This document shows positions 53,571-64,000 of a stretch of DNA of 64,000 nt, one piece after another; the first letter of the stretch is position 1; every line of letters begins with the position of its first letter. Source of the DNA: Nautilus pompilius (Eukaryota > Mollusca > Cephalopoda > Nautilida > Nautilidae); contig JACATO010000052.1 in the NCBI GenBank assembly GCA_018389105.1, forward strand, positions 2,356,001 to 2,420,000. Direction: 5' to 3'. The translations under genes and the position numbers were made by a program. Under the pieces are notes generated by a model. The model ran no database searches. It was not told where the DNA came from and worked only from the letters and a program-made list of their open reading frames with translations.

Positions 53571-53869
53571 GCCACCTCTAAATATTATTTGATTGGTTTC
53601 AAATTTTGCATACAATGTTTTTTACCTAAATGGAAACAGAATCAGGCCAGGGAGCAAAGAAATTCAGATGTTCGATTTTATGGACCACCCTAATATATAT
53701 ATATATATTTTTTTTTTCATGAAATGTTAAATATTCTTTAGCAGTAAATTCGAAGTTTTCGTTGTGTTCACTTATCCACTGGCACCACTTCCTTGGATTA
53801 AATAGTTATTAACCATTTAAAGTCAAATGTTTTTGTTGACAGATTATGAAAATATGACAACCTCCTCAA

Positions 53870-54375
53870 TATTATTACTTCCCACCTCCCTATCTTCCAT
53901 CACTTGATGGCTTCTCCGATATTAATGCTTCACCCCATCTCTTTTCAATCATTTGATAGCTTCTTTGATGTTAATACTTCATCCCTCTCTCTCTGTCCAA
54001 TCTCTCGGAAGCTAATATTATCATGTCACCTGTCCCTCTCTCCAATTTCTAGGTAGCCTACCTTCTCTGATATTATCATGTCACCTGTCCCTCTCTCCAA
54101 TTTCTAGGTAGCCTACCTTCTCTGATATTATGTCACCTGTCTCTCTCTCTCTCCAATTTCTAGGTAGCCTACCTTCTCTGATATTATGTCACCTGTCTCT
54201 CCCTCTCTCCAATTTCTAGGTAGCCTACCTTCTCTGATATTATGTCACCTGTCTCTCTCTCTCTCCAATTTCTTGCTAGCTTCCCTTCTCTGATATTATC
54301 ATGTCACCTGTCCCTCTCTCCAATATCTAGGTAGCTTCCCTTCTCTGATATTATCATGTCACCTGTCTCTCTTCA
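53870..54375. repeat. Minisatellite, unit about 54-60 bp
   Basis: Tandem units containing CAATTTCTAGGTAGCCTACC, TTCTCTGATATTAT(CATG), GTCACCTGTC and CTCTCTC. Around six close copies lie between 54033 and 54375 and two or three diverged ones to the left (GATGGCTTCTCCGATATTAA at 53900, GATAGCTTCTTTGATGTTAA at 53950). Unit length varies through the CT tract and the presence of CATG. Confidence 0.9.
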
Positions 54376-54379
54376 GTCA

Positions 54380-55549
54380 CCTACCTGGAATCATCGCTTC
54401 CACACACACCCCCCCCCGTCTCCAATCACTAGCTACGGGAAATGTCATATTCACCAGTTCAAATCGCGGACTTCTGCATAGAAAAATTATTTCCAAGAGA
54501 TGTAAAGGTAACTAATCGAACGAAGCAGGTGTGAAATTTTTCGAAAGTCCTCTATCAATTTCCAGTGTTACACCAGACGCCTTACCTCTGCCATACGTGT
54601 TACCGGTGTAAATAAGCTACTTGTCACCTCTGTGTATACCGTCAACCGTTAAAAAATTTAAAAGAAGGGAGAGATTAAAATTAACAGAAGTTGAATCAGA
54701 CAAAGCATTATAAATTATCCGGCAGCTTCGCAGTTTCATCATTCAGTGGCATCCGTTCGATTTATCAGGTAAGAAAAGATCCACACGCGCACACACCTCC
54801 CCCCCTCCCTCCCTCCCACAGCAACCATGTTCCGCGTGCTCCCACGCTGCCGGGACGGAGGCCGAGTAAGGACTGAGAGTGGAGGAATGAACCTGTATTG
54901 GACGGGGGCTTCACACTCCCAGAAATTCCTTTCAGGTTCCCAACCCGGAAACTATCGCAGGTGGGGGGGGGGGGAACCGGTCTTCCCATCCCGTGTCTCT
55001 CTCTATTACACCCACAAAACCCTTCTTCCTGCCCAAAGGGGCACACACGGCGATCGTGCGCGGATTTGCGCAAAAACAGACAGACAGACAGACAGAAGTC
55101 CCCCCCCCATACAGACGACCTCGCAAGAGATAGCTGGCCAGACCCCTCCCTCCCTCGTCCAACCCGGATCTTCCAGGTAGCCTGAATTAGTGTTGGATAA
55201 AGAAGCGGTGCGGCATCATCATCATCATCATCAGCGACGGTTTCTTTGCGGCGAACCTCCGCAAAGTCTTGATTTTTTCGTTTCCATTTTACCTTTAACT
55301 GTCAAACGCATATTCTTTTAGCACAGGTGTGTGGTGTGTGTGTGTGTACGGGTGATATATATATGAAAAAGGGTGTGGTCACCGAGTCATCGCCCTTGGT
55401 TTGCACATCGGCTCACAGGTGGCGGTGCGGTTCTCGACGACCGGTCCGCTTGTCGTATAACGGCCAGCAGTCCTGCGAGGAGGAGGACGACGGAAGGAAT
55501 TCTTCGGACGTTATTTGCGAAACGCGGGGGGGGACTCGAAACTGTGGAA
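54380..55549 (+). promoter_or_regulatory. TALDO1: CpG-rich TALDO1 upstream region and 5' UTR
   Basis: G+C- and CpG-rich sequence between the minisatellite and the TALDO1 ATG, with poly-G runs (54961-54974), a (CAGA)n tract at 55077-55096 and an (ATC)n tract at 55214-55233. A plus-strand donor (CAG|GTAAGA at 54766) and a minus-strand donor (GAG|GTAAGG at 54583) face opposite ways, so the region could serve as a bidirectional promoter for TALDO1 and OARD1. That is inference. Confidence 0.45.
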
Positions 55550-58500
55550 ATGTCGGAAGGACCTACCTGTAAGAAGTGTTCGAAATCCGTCCTGGACCAG
55601 CTGAAGGAAGTCACTGTTGTCGTGGCCGACACGGGCGACTTTAACTGTAAGTAAGAAACACCTGGCGATTTAAAAAGACCTATTAACCCCTCCCCTACCA
55701 ATTTACCACCCCCCCAACACCTGCTAAGATCCCGAGGTGGGGGGTTTCGTTTCTTCTCCGGCTGAAGTAAAACATTCGGCACAAGCTGACGTTTCTTCCG
55801 ATTAGTTTTGTTGTTCGACACCAGGTTTCGGTTACGGTTCGCCCTCTTCGCCCCCAACGAGCCCATTTCCGAACTGTTACTGTACCGACCGCGGCCGCTT
55901 CCTTAAAACCCGAGGTTTTAAGTGCCGGGGTGTGTGGTGTGTGTTGTTTGTTGTTGTTCGTCCCAATGTCGGTGAACTCTGGATGCTGCGTGGATCAGGT
56001 CGACTTCCTTAAAAATGTGTGTGTGTGTACCCTTCTGGGCGGCTGTTCGGGGATAACAACAGACGGGGTGTAGTAATAAAAAGGGGAGCAGGTTCGTGGC
56101 GGCGTACCAACCCAAGTGGATTTCTAAACAAGCTTGCCGGATGCAGATCCAGTAGTCCGGCCAGCAGGACCATCTAAACAAGCTTGCCGGATACAGATCC
56201 AGTAGTCCGGCCAGCAGGACCATCTCGTGTGTTAGCCACCCCCCTCTCTCCTTTAATTAGTTAATTATTTTTCTTCCCCTGTTGTCGATAATTGTTGGTG
56301 CCCCAAGGAAAAAAAAAAAAAAAATGTCGGCCTAACTCTCTGTCGAACGGGACGACTATAGTTGGGGGCAGCCGGTCACCGGTGCCAGCCGCTCCACTGC
56401 AAGACCGGTCGGGTCGTATGTATGTTGGACTCAACGCGAAGGAAGGAAGAGAGGGAGAAAAAAAACAACAACCCTACCCAAAGTCAGTAGTGATTAACTT
56501 CGTGTGCATGGGTCGGAGATTTTATTCGGTTCTTCTGTTGTGCGTTAGTAGGTAGCGCCGTTGGTCCAGGAGACCACCACCACAAAGGTTGTACTGATTG
56601 ATGCATCTCCTGATTCCGCCTCACGCTAGGGAAATAATGGTGCAGAGAAATCTCCCACTTGATTACTGCTACAAAAGCTGGCATTTATTTATGGTTCTGT
56701 GCATCAGCAGTAACCTTAGTGGCTGTGTTCATTGATGGGGTGGATTTCTGTCCTTCACTGTGATTAAAAAAAAATTTACCCCCCCCCAAATCCCTGGATT
56801 TTAACAGAATTTTATAATTTTAACTCCCAAATTGGTGGCTTGAAATTGTAGAGGAAACTGTCCCGTGTTTGTGAGGTCATTTAAAGTCATTGGGAAATTT
56901 TTAATGATAGAAAAAAATATGTAGCCTTTATTTTTGAAATCAGATACTTTCTGAATGTTTACAAATGAATATAGATGTATTGAAGGTTAAATTATATGAA
57001 ACAGCATAACTATCGAGACTACTTTTAAATTTTAAGGTAAAATGTCTACAATTCATTCAGTATTTTTGTTTGTTCAATTTTTTAAAGATTGTTCTGTTTG
57101 TCATGCAAACAGCCCTACTGTTGTAAACCCTATACCAATAACTACTCTGTGTTCATACAGCGGTGTTTCTGTTCAGTTATTGATCTGGATTTGTAACATT
57201 TGTATGTGCAGTCACTAATTCCATACATAGAAAGACAAACTGAGTAAGAAAACAGTTATTTACTGTTTCTAATTTCCAAACTGAAACGAGCTGCGATGAC
57301 AGAGCACAGATGCTCTAAAGAAGTGACTTTAGCCAAGAAAAGCATTTTTGTTGAACTAGATTTTCCTTCTGATAAATATCCTTCCCTCTACCACTGGCTG
57401 GATGGTACTAGAAGTTTTGGGGTAAGTGTGCTAGTGTGATTCATCAGTTCTTTTTTTTAAAGACTGACAGAAATGTCTAACTAGAAATCTACTGAGCAAC
57501 AAATTAACAACTGGTTAAAAACATTGAACTACATTTTTATTACAGACTGTGATAGTTTTGACTAACTGTAGAAGTTAGGATTTATTTAAAGAAAAATGAA
57601 TTACAGCTAAAGCACTGTATTGTAGCTTCAAGGGCTTGTTTCTCTCTCTTAAGTTAGTTTTATGCATTTGTTTCTTTCAAATTGTCTAACAATTCCATTT
57701 TTTAAAAATTTATCATATTAATTTACCCTAATAGGCCTTCTTTCCTGATGAAATATTACTACACAAAATAAGATAATGTTGATAATTGCATATGTTCAGA
57801 TTTTAACTGAAATAAGATACTTCTTCTATAACTTATATTTTATTTATATCAGAATTCTTGAATCAGCCAACCACACCAAAGCTCATTACCTTCTATTAAT
57901 AATCATCAAATGTGATGGGGGCAAAATAAACACCTCTCACCGGAATATAAATTTTAAGAAGCTGTTCCAAATAGGGTTGTCCAGACTTAAATGAAGCCTT
58001 ATGGTGCAATCTGTCAGAATAAATATCTTGTAGCCCAGTGACTTGGTGGATTCTTTATTGCTGTCACATTACCTGAGAAAAAGTTTGTTTTTTTTTCCTT
58101 AAAATAAGTACTTTCAATGGGATCTCTTGCTTAATAGAGCAAAAATTTGAGATTTTATTCATTAAGTTTAACCTGGCACTCTGTACCTTATTTATTAATT
58201 TCTTTTATTGGGTTTTACTGCACATCAAATCAATCAATCTGCTAAAATGAAAGTAATGTTTAATTTAATTTCTTTTTCTCCCCTTAAGCTATCAAGAAAT
58301 ACAAGCCAACTGACTCAACCACCAATCCTTCGCTGATCCTTGCGGCTGCTAATATGCCTGCCTATGATGAGTTAATGGAAAAAGCGGTGTCATGGGCACA
58401 AGATCAGGGAGAGTAAGTGCCAAGTTAAACATCTCCAGGGGTGAAATGGCATTTGCTTCAGTTAAATACTTTAGTTAAAGCAATAACTGGTTTAGTGAGT

Positions 58501-61500
58501 GGATCTTCCAGGAAAATTAACATTAAAGAGAATATTATTGTATGCATTTTTATCTAGAAGTCATTGGCTGCAAAAATTTACTTTTTAGCTCTCCATTTAA
58601 AAAAAAAAAAAAAAAAACACAACAAAAAAAAACCTGACTATTTTGAGATGCGTGTAATCCAGTTTCCTACCCTTCTGTAAGTGGAGCTATTCTCTTGTGT
58701 AGCATAATCTATTTTATTTTTCAGTTCACCAAGCACACAACTGGTTGAAGCCATGGACAAACTGTATGTGCTGTTTGGTTGTGAAATCCTGAAACTCATA
58801 CCTGGCCGTGTATCTACAGAAGTTGATGCCAGGTAAATTGATTAATTTTGGTTATAAAATCCAAGTTCAGTTACTAAATTTTATTTTGAAAGGGGGGGGG
58901 GGAAAGCGAAATATTTTTTTTTTTTTTTTTTCGTTTTTTTAAATTGCAAATTTATATTAATACATTTTGCAAACACTTTTTAGCTGCTCATAGCTCATTT
59001 TATGCCATATTTTAACCACAAACAAATCCTGTTATTGCTTCTCCCACACAAAAAAAATTCTGCTTAAATTTGGCTGCTTATACTTTTCTGGAGAAACAAA
59101 TTTCCATTTGCTGGAAATTGTATTATATTTCTATTAGCATTTTTATCCATGTACTTGTGTAAGCTAAATGTTTGGAGTTTCAAAGACTGAACAGTAAATC
59201 AACTAATAATATGAATTTATTTATAAAAAAACATACTTTTATTTAGTTAAAACTATTTTGGTTATCACAAATTTTCTTGAACCTTTTAAGTGTATATTAT
59301 TCTTAATTTCACTAAACTATACATTTCCAGTTAAAATGTTATTACCGACATTACAGTACTTTTCCTTTATGGTGATTGTCCTTTGTCAGTTTAAAATGGA
59401 TTGTGTTTCTGGGCAGGATGAAACCATAAAGAAGTTTCCTTATCCAAAATGCCTGTTGTCTGCCTTGCAGTAAGCAGGTATCCAGTTGTTAGCTGGTTGC
59501 TGAATTTCTTTCTGGAGTAATGGCTTCACCAGCTTGGGTGGTAAATTATCTAGTTTTCTCAGACATTCCTTAACACCAGTTTATGCTGTATGCTACGTGG
59601 GCAGAAGTTTCTACACTAAACAAATTCATGTGATATATATTGAACAGCCATCTTTAGTTATGAGGGGGAAACCATTATTGTTGCCTGATATTCTAGCTCA
59701 TTTGCAATGAATTTTCTTTTGCTTACAACAAAAGACATGGATGACATTGTGAGAATCAGAATATGGTTTATATTTGTTTTACTGTAATCTTCACTAGAAT
59801 TAACACTTCTACTATAAAATCAGATAGAATGCAAGTAAAAATGTCTTGTTTTCTCCTGTAGGCTTTCCTTTGACAAAGAAGGGATGATTGCCAAGGCTAG
59901 ACGGCTAATCAAGCTATACAGTGAGGCTGGGATAGACAAGAAGCGGATTCTGATAAAGCTCAGCTCTACCTGGGAGGGCATTGAGGCAGCCAGGTTTGTG
60001 ATCTGCTTGTGTTGGGGTGGTTGACCAGAAGTGCAAGAAACTGCTGCATCTGGTTACTTCTGACTGCTGAAGATGGCTATATATGGACACAAACACATTC
60101 GTTAACTAAATTTATACTTCTGAGGAGATCTGCAATTTTTGAATATGCAGTTAAGCACTGTACATGGTCAGAACATTAAATGATATGTTATAAGTTTTTA
60201 AAAGAAGAAAAAAAGCACATTTGAATATGAGTAATACAAGTAAATAATTGTGCAGGATTTTGAAGAATTGTTGGTTTAATTCTATACCAATTATTCATGC
60301 TCCCAGTAAAGTTATTTTGAAAACCAATGTTTAATATTTGAAATTTTACTAAATAGGAAGTTAATAAAAGCAGTAAAACCATTAAATTGCAAATTAGCTC
60401 TGCTTTTCGGGGATCAGATAATAACAGATCTGTTGGAATATCATTACTGGGGTTTTATTAAATTTGTGCATAAAGTTATTTGAGTGCAGAAAAATTTGAA
60501 AAACTCAAATATGTAATAGATTTTGATTGTAAAGGATTGAGTGATAATTTCTAAATTGAACTGGCTATTTATTAATTTCCTTTAGAAATCTGTTGGCGAT
60601 GCATAATTTGTTTAAAAATATCTTTAACTATCATAAAGAAACATCTTAACTTTTTTTTTTTCAAACATGGTGTTTTCTTTTCTCTAGAGTCTTGGAAGAA
60701 AAGTATGGAATCCATTGCAACATGACGCTATTATTCAATTTTTATCAGGTATGTCTGTTGATATTTATTTTATTTCCTTTTTAAGATTGTGGGTGCAATG
60801 TTTATTTAACGAGACTAAGTCTGTACTTTACTGCCATCAATCACAATTTAGCCTGTTCAGTTAATGGTTTTTCTATCATTTCCTTTTGAAGGCTGTAGCT
60901 TGTGCAGAAGCCAATGTAACTCTCATATCTCCATTTGTTGGAAGAATTCTAGACTGGCATGTGAAGAACACTGAGAAGAAATCCTATGAATCATTGGATG
61001 ATCCAGGTAAATGAATTACAGTAAATTATTGCTTGTGGGTTAAAAAAGGAAAAAGATAGTAGTAATTAAAAATTCCTGTATTAAACAAACATTCACTGTA
61101 CGTGGTTAAAAACGTTATGGTCAAGAAGTGCTCAAGTAAATATACTTCAGTAATGAGATGGGATTAAAGATTTACACAATTCATTGACAATTTCAGGAGT
61201 GAAGAGTGTCACAAACATCTACAACTATTACAAGCACTTTGGCTACAAGACTGTTGTAATGGGAGCATCATTCCGAAATACAGGGGAGATAACAGGGCTT
61301 GCTGGCTGTGACCTATTGACTATCAGGTATAAACTTGCTGCATGACTTTTAAATTTATTATACTTTATTTATTTCTAATTCTTCACCGGAAAGCTGTAGA
61401 GATATGTACAGACAGTATATAGGAGTGGCCAAACTTCCTGATTCTGAGAACATGCATACCAAAATCCTCATATGACAAATCCGCAGGGGACACCCACCGC

Positions 61501-64000
61501 CTTACATGTGCATTCTCTAGCACCAACACTTCAGTTTTATAAAACTTCACATCCTGCTTGCTGTAAACACTAATTGCCTTGCAGCTTTGATTCTAGATTT
61601 GGGCTGCTATGACATCATGGCATTACAGAGGAATTCTGAGATATTGATCAGTAAGGACTTTGATTTCAGGGAATGCTTTTTCCATGTTTTTTAGGTGAGA
61701 AAAGTGGTTAAAGTCTCTTAACTTTGGATTCCTCTACAAAGCTTGCTTGTTCTGGAAACTGAAAACTGTCCGAGTGATGTCAGATATGATCTTGTCTGTT
61801 CCTAAAGTGCCAAGTTCAGAGATTGGATGCTGCATAACCTCATTGAGACCCATCAGCTCTGTCAACCACTGTGGATCCTCCAGTTGTGGAGGTCCTTTCC
61901 TCCAAGGAATGCCTTGATTGGCTACAGCAGGTCAAGACAATACTAACTTATAGCCACTTCATCACACAGGAAAAGACTTCAATGGGTTTATCTTAAAGAT
62001 CAAGCTCTTTTGTGACAGTTTAACTGTCTGTGTCTTCCCATTTGAGCAGATTAAATTGTCTATTTGCAGAACCATCTTCATGACATTTTTATACTCAGTA
62101 TCTGCCTGTGAGATGTTCATGATGGATGATGCAGTGAACAAGTATAGAGTTTGGAAACTTGGATTCACTTTTAAAAAGTGACAAGGCATACATTTTTTTT
62201 CTACCATTGCAACATGAACAAATTTGCCCAGGGTTACACCAGTATTTTCCACTGTGCTCTCCAGCATTTTAATTATCAATGCTACTGTTTCTTTAACAGT
62301 CACCAAGTCCAACATTTTTCTTTTACATTCTTATCAGCTGGAACATAGTGAACAAGTATAGCTACTTGTAGTAAAAGTACTAAGATGAATTCAAGTGTTC
62401 TTTAACTTGTTTTTCATTCTGGTTACAACATCAGCACTTATCAAAGAAATGCACTTTTGCATAGTGTACCTTGAAAATGGAATATAGCCTATTAGTCATT
62501 GAAGTTTCTTATCTGGATCCAAAATTTCTACAACCCATATTCATCTTAATAAATTCTCCATCTGAATGATGTTCAGTACAGCAACATTCCTTTCCATAAC
62601 AAAACTCCTCATTTTCTTCACTAAATGTTGAAAGGAGCATTTGCTAGCAAGTCTGATCCAAGAGAATATTTGAACAAAAACTTTGTAATTATTTTCACGC
62701 TAATGTTTTCAGATAGGGCACTTCTCTGTTTTCATCCTCATGTTTTTGTTTCTTACTAACTTGTCTCTGTCAAGTAAGTGGGCACTTAAATTTCAAATTT
62801 TGATTTGTGCAGTTGGAATTTTACAGAATTTATATCAGGTGTTTCAATAGCTGGACCAAAATATAGTGCTGCTGCACTTTAAGGTAGCCTCACTGCTTAA
62901 ATGTACTTGAAGCAAATCTAGTCTTTGTTTTTGCTAGTTTAAGGGGATAGAGAGAGATGAATAAAAAAACACAAATAAAAGGAAAATACAAAGAATGAAG
63001 ATAAAACCCTTTATTTTTTTTCTTTCTTCAGTTTGTTCAAGCTGCATTTTAACTCCTTGGGAGCTGCAGTTGTATATAGCATCTGTAATCCACCTCCATT
63101 GTACATATGGTTGCAGGTTCATATATTCCATTAATTATTTCTGCTTTTGAATGTCTGGTTGTTTGCACAATCCTTGATTGCTTCCTGCCCATTTCCTGGA
63201 ACAGTTCCATCTACATATTCTCCTAACTGAATGTGACCTGTTTGCAGTGAAGACAAGACATTGGGAATGACTTGGAAATTGAAAACCACTTTCAAGATAC
63301 CAGGAATGAGGGAAGGTTAAATGTGCAAAGTAGTATTATTAGGGTGTGATTGAGGGTTAACAAGAGGTTCAGAACTGTGCATGATTGTATGTTCAAAACA
63401 GCTAATGTGGTTGGCTGCTGTTTTTAATGACTCCATTCATGAAAAATAAATTTTGGTCAGGGAGAATAAGACCTGTTGAAGATTCAAGGTGCACGCGTTA
63501 TATATTTATAATTATCTGAACAAAGAATTGGATAAATTTAGTCTTCTGCAGAAGATGAGTACATTGCTCATAAACATGGACAAACTAGTTAAACTGTTTA
63601 CACATGAATGTCTTTGTAATTGTAAAAATTCTTTATTTTTTTTTTTTAGTCCCAAGTTATTAGAAGAGCTTAGCACAATGACAACAACACTTGATGTTCA
63701 TCTAGATGAAGCCAAAGGTTTGTATTCAAGTGGTGGTTTCTTAATTCTTCTGGTGCATGTGAAATGTTGACTGTAGATTTGGTTATCATAACATCACATT
63801 CAGAATATAAAAATAGGGATAGCTTGGTCTTTTAGAGGACCGTTTTGGTTCTTAATGTCTATTTAATAATTTTGATAGTGAGAGCCGTGTTGTGGAGACT
63901 CCTCATCTTCCCTTAAAATGAAAAATTAACTTTTTTATTTCTTCAAAGCAAAGAAAATGAAGATTGAGAAGGTGGAGGTTGATGAAAAGACATTCCGGTT
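55550..64000 (+). CDS. TALDO1: Transaldolase, pentose phosphate pathway (exons 1-9, 3' end outside window)
   Basis: Exons 55550-55646, 58289-58412, 58725-58832, 59862-59993, 60688-60748, 60892-61006, 61197-61326, 63650-63717 and 63949-64000 (cut by the edge), all GT-AG and in phase, cover 295 of an expected 330-340 residues. The enzyme moves a dihydroxyacetone unit between sugar phosphates in the cytosol. It starts [13 protein letters not shown]. Known catalytic residues of the human enzyme fall at identical numbers: Asp27 in VVVADTGDF, Glu106 in [10 protein letters not shown], and the Schiff-base Lys142 in ILIKLSSTW. Other family blocks are [37 protein letters not shown] and [10 protein letters not shown]. 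The frame is open upstream of the chosen ATG, but similarity begins there. Intron 7 carries a decayed hAT copy. Confidence 0.96.
56123..56222. repeat. Tandem duplication of a 50-bp unit (TALDO1 intron 1)
   Basis: Two adjacent 50-base copies, unit beginning TCTAAACAAGCTTGCCGGAT, differing at one base (G/A, after CCGGAT). Confidence 0.95.
61600..62315 (-). mobile_element. Relic of hAT-derived transposase (ZBED5/GTF2IRD2/FAM200-like), in TALDO1 intron 7
   Basis: The minus strand keeps one reading frame through several stops. In order: [14 protein letters not shown] (about 62050-62090, like 'VMK.V.KTVNFIR'), [20 protein letters not shown] (about 61820-61880, like 'WL.DLAFL.DIT.HLN.LN'), and [11 protein letters not shown] with [12 protein letters not shown] (about 61690-61770, like 'V.AFQ.KL.L....NF.HFP.L'). 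The order and spacing fit that hAT subfamily. The other limits are not clear. Confidence 0.5.
62330..63640. other. Rest of TALDO1 intron 7
   Basis: A+T-rich intron sequence, no recognisable element or exon. It may contain further parts of the hAT relic that have decayed beyond recognition by eye. Confidence 0.4.

Larger units (their letters stand above)
50819..53691 (-). mobile_element. DNA transposon with about 140-bp inverted repeats and an intact-looking transposase
   Basis: Left end AGGGTGGTCCATGTCCATAG; right end reversed AGGGTGGTCCATAAAATCGA; similarity continues for about 145 bases (50819-50963 against 53561-53691), including CAATCAAATAATATT and GAGGTGGCTCAA. Both ends sit in TA repeats, with TT and AA just outside, so the target duplication could be TA, TATATATA or similar and cannot be read. 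One open frame of about 740 codons fills most of the interior. Compared with the other transposons here, which are all broken, this one looks young. It lies about 180 bases upstream of the OARD1 start codon. Confidence 0.9.

Overview
This is nuclear DNA of an animal. Genes are split into many small exons with GT-AG introns, most of the sequence is A+T-rich, and the intergenic and intronic DNA carries tRNA-derived SINEs, LINE relics, Tc1/mariner and hAT-type DNA transposons and short inverted-repeat elements (MITEs). The protein sequences are clearly metazoan. The SINE structure and transposon mix suggest an invertebrate, perhaps a lophotrochozoan such as a mollusc, but the sequence alone does not settle that.

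Layout, left to right. 1-5.4 kb is A+T-rich DNA with one decayed pogo/Tigger-like relic. At 5.4-7.9 kb lies the 5' end of a minus-strand gene: a CpG-rich promoter with CACGTG boxes, a probable noncoding first exon and one short first coding exon. Its product is not recognised. 7.9-22.7 kb has no gene I can name. It holds a decayed Tc1 element (9955-11289), a decayed transposon with long terminal inverted repeats and an unassigned transposase (11471-13214), two LINE reverse transcriptase relics, a SINE, and a G+C-richer block at 16.3-20.1 kb with exon-like but unidentified pieces.

22.7-41.0 kb is a complete minus-strand CDC5L gene in 20 coding exons, about 804 residues, the Myb-domain core protein of the PRP19/NineTeen spliceosome complex. 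One exon carries a one-base homopolymer excess that is probably an assembly error. Its introns contain three MITEs and two SINE-like pieces. 41-45.3 kb holds a mariner with a deletion in its N-terminal coding part and a decayed Tc1 copy. 45.4-50.6 kb is a complete three-exon minus-strand OARD1 (TARG1) gene, a macrodomain ADP-ribose hydrolase. Immediately upstream sits a 2.87-kb DNA transposon with terminal inverted repeats and one long open transposase frame, the best preserved mobile element here. A minisatellite (53.9-54.4 kb) and a CpG-rich promoter follow. From 55.55 kb to the right edge runs the plus-strand transaldolase gene (TALDO1), whose last exon or exons lie outside the window.

The three recognised genes are unrelated housekeeping genes: splicing, ADP-ribose metabolism and the pentose phosphate pathway. 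I see no operon-like system, no RNA gene beyond SINE heads, no CRISPR and no retrovirus-like or Polinton element. The most unusual items are the two inverted-repeat transposons with transposases I cannot assign to a family.
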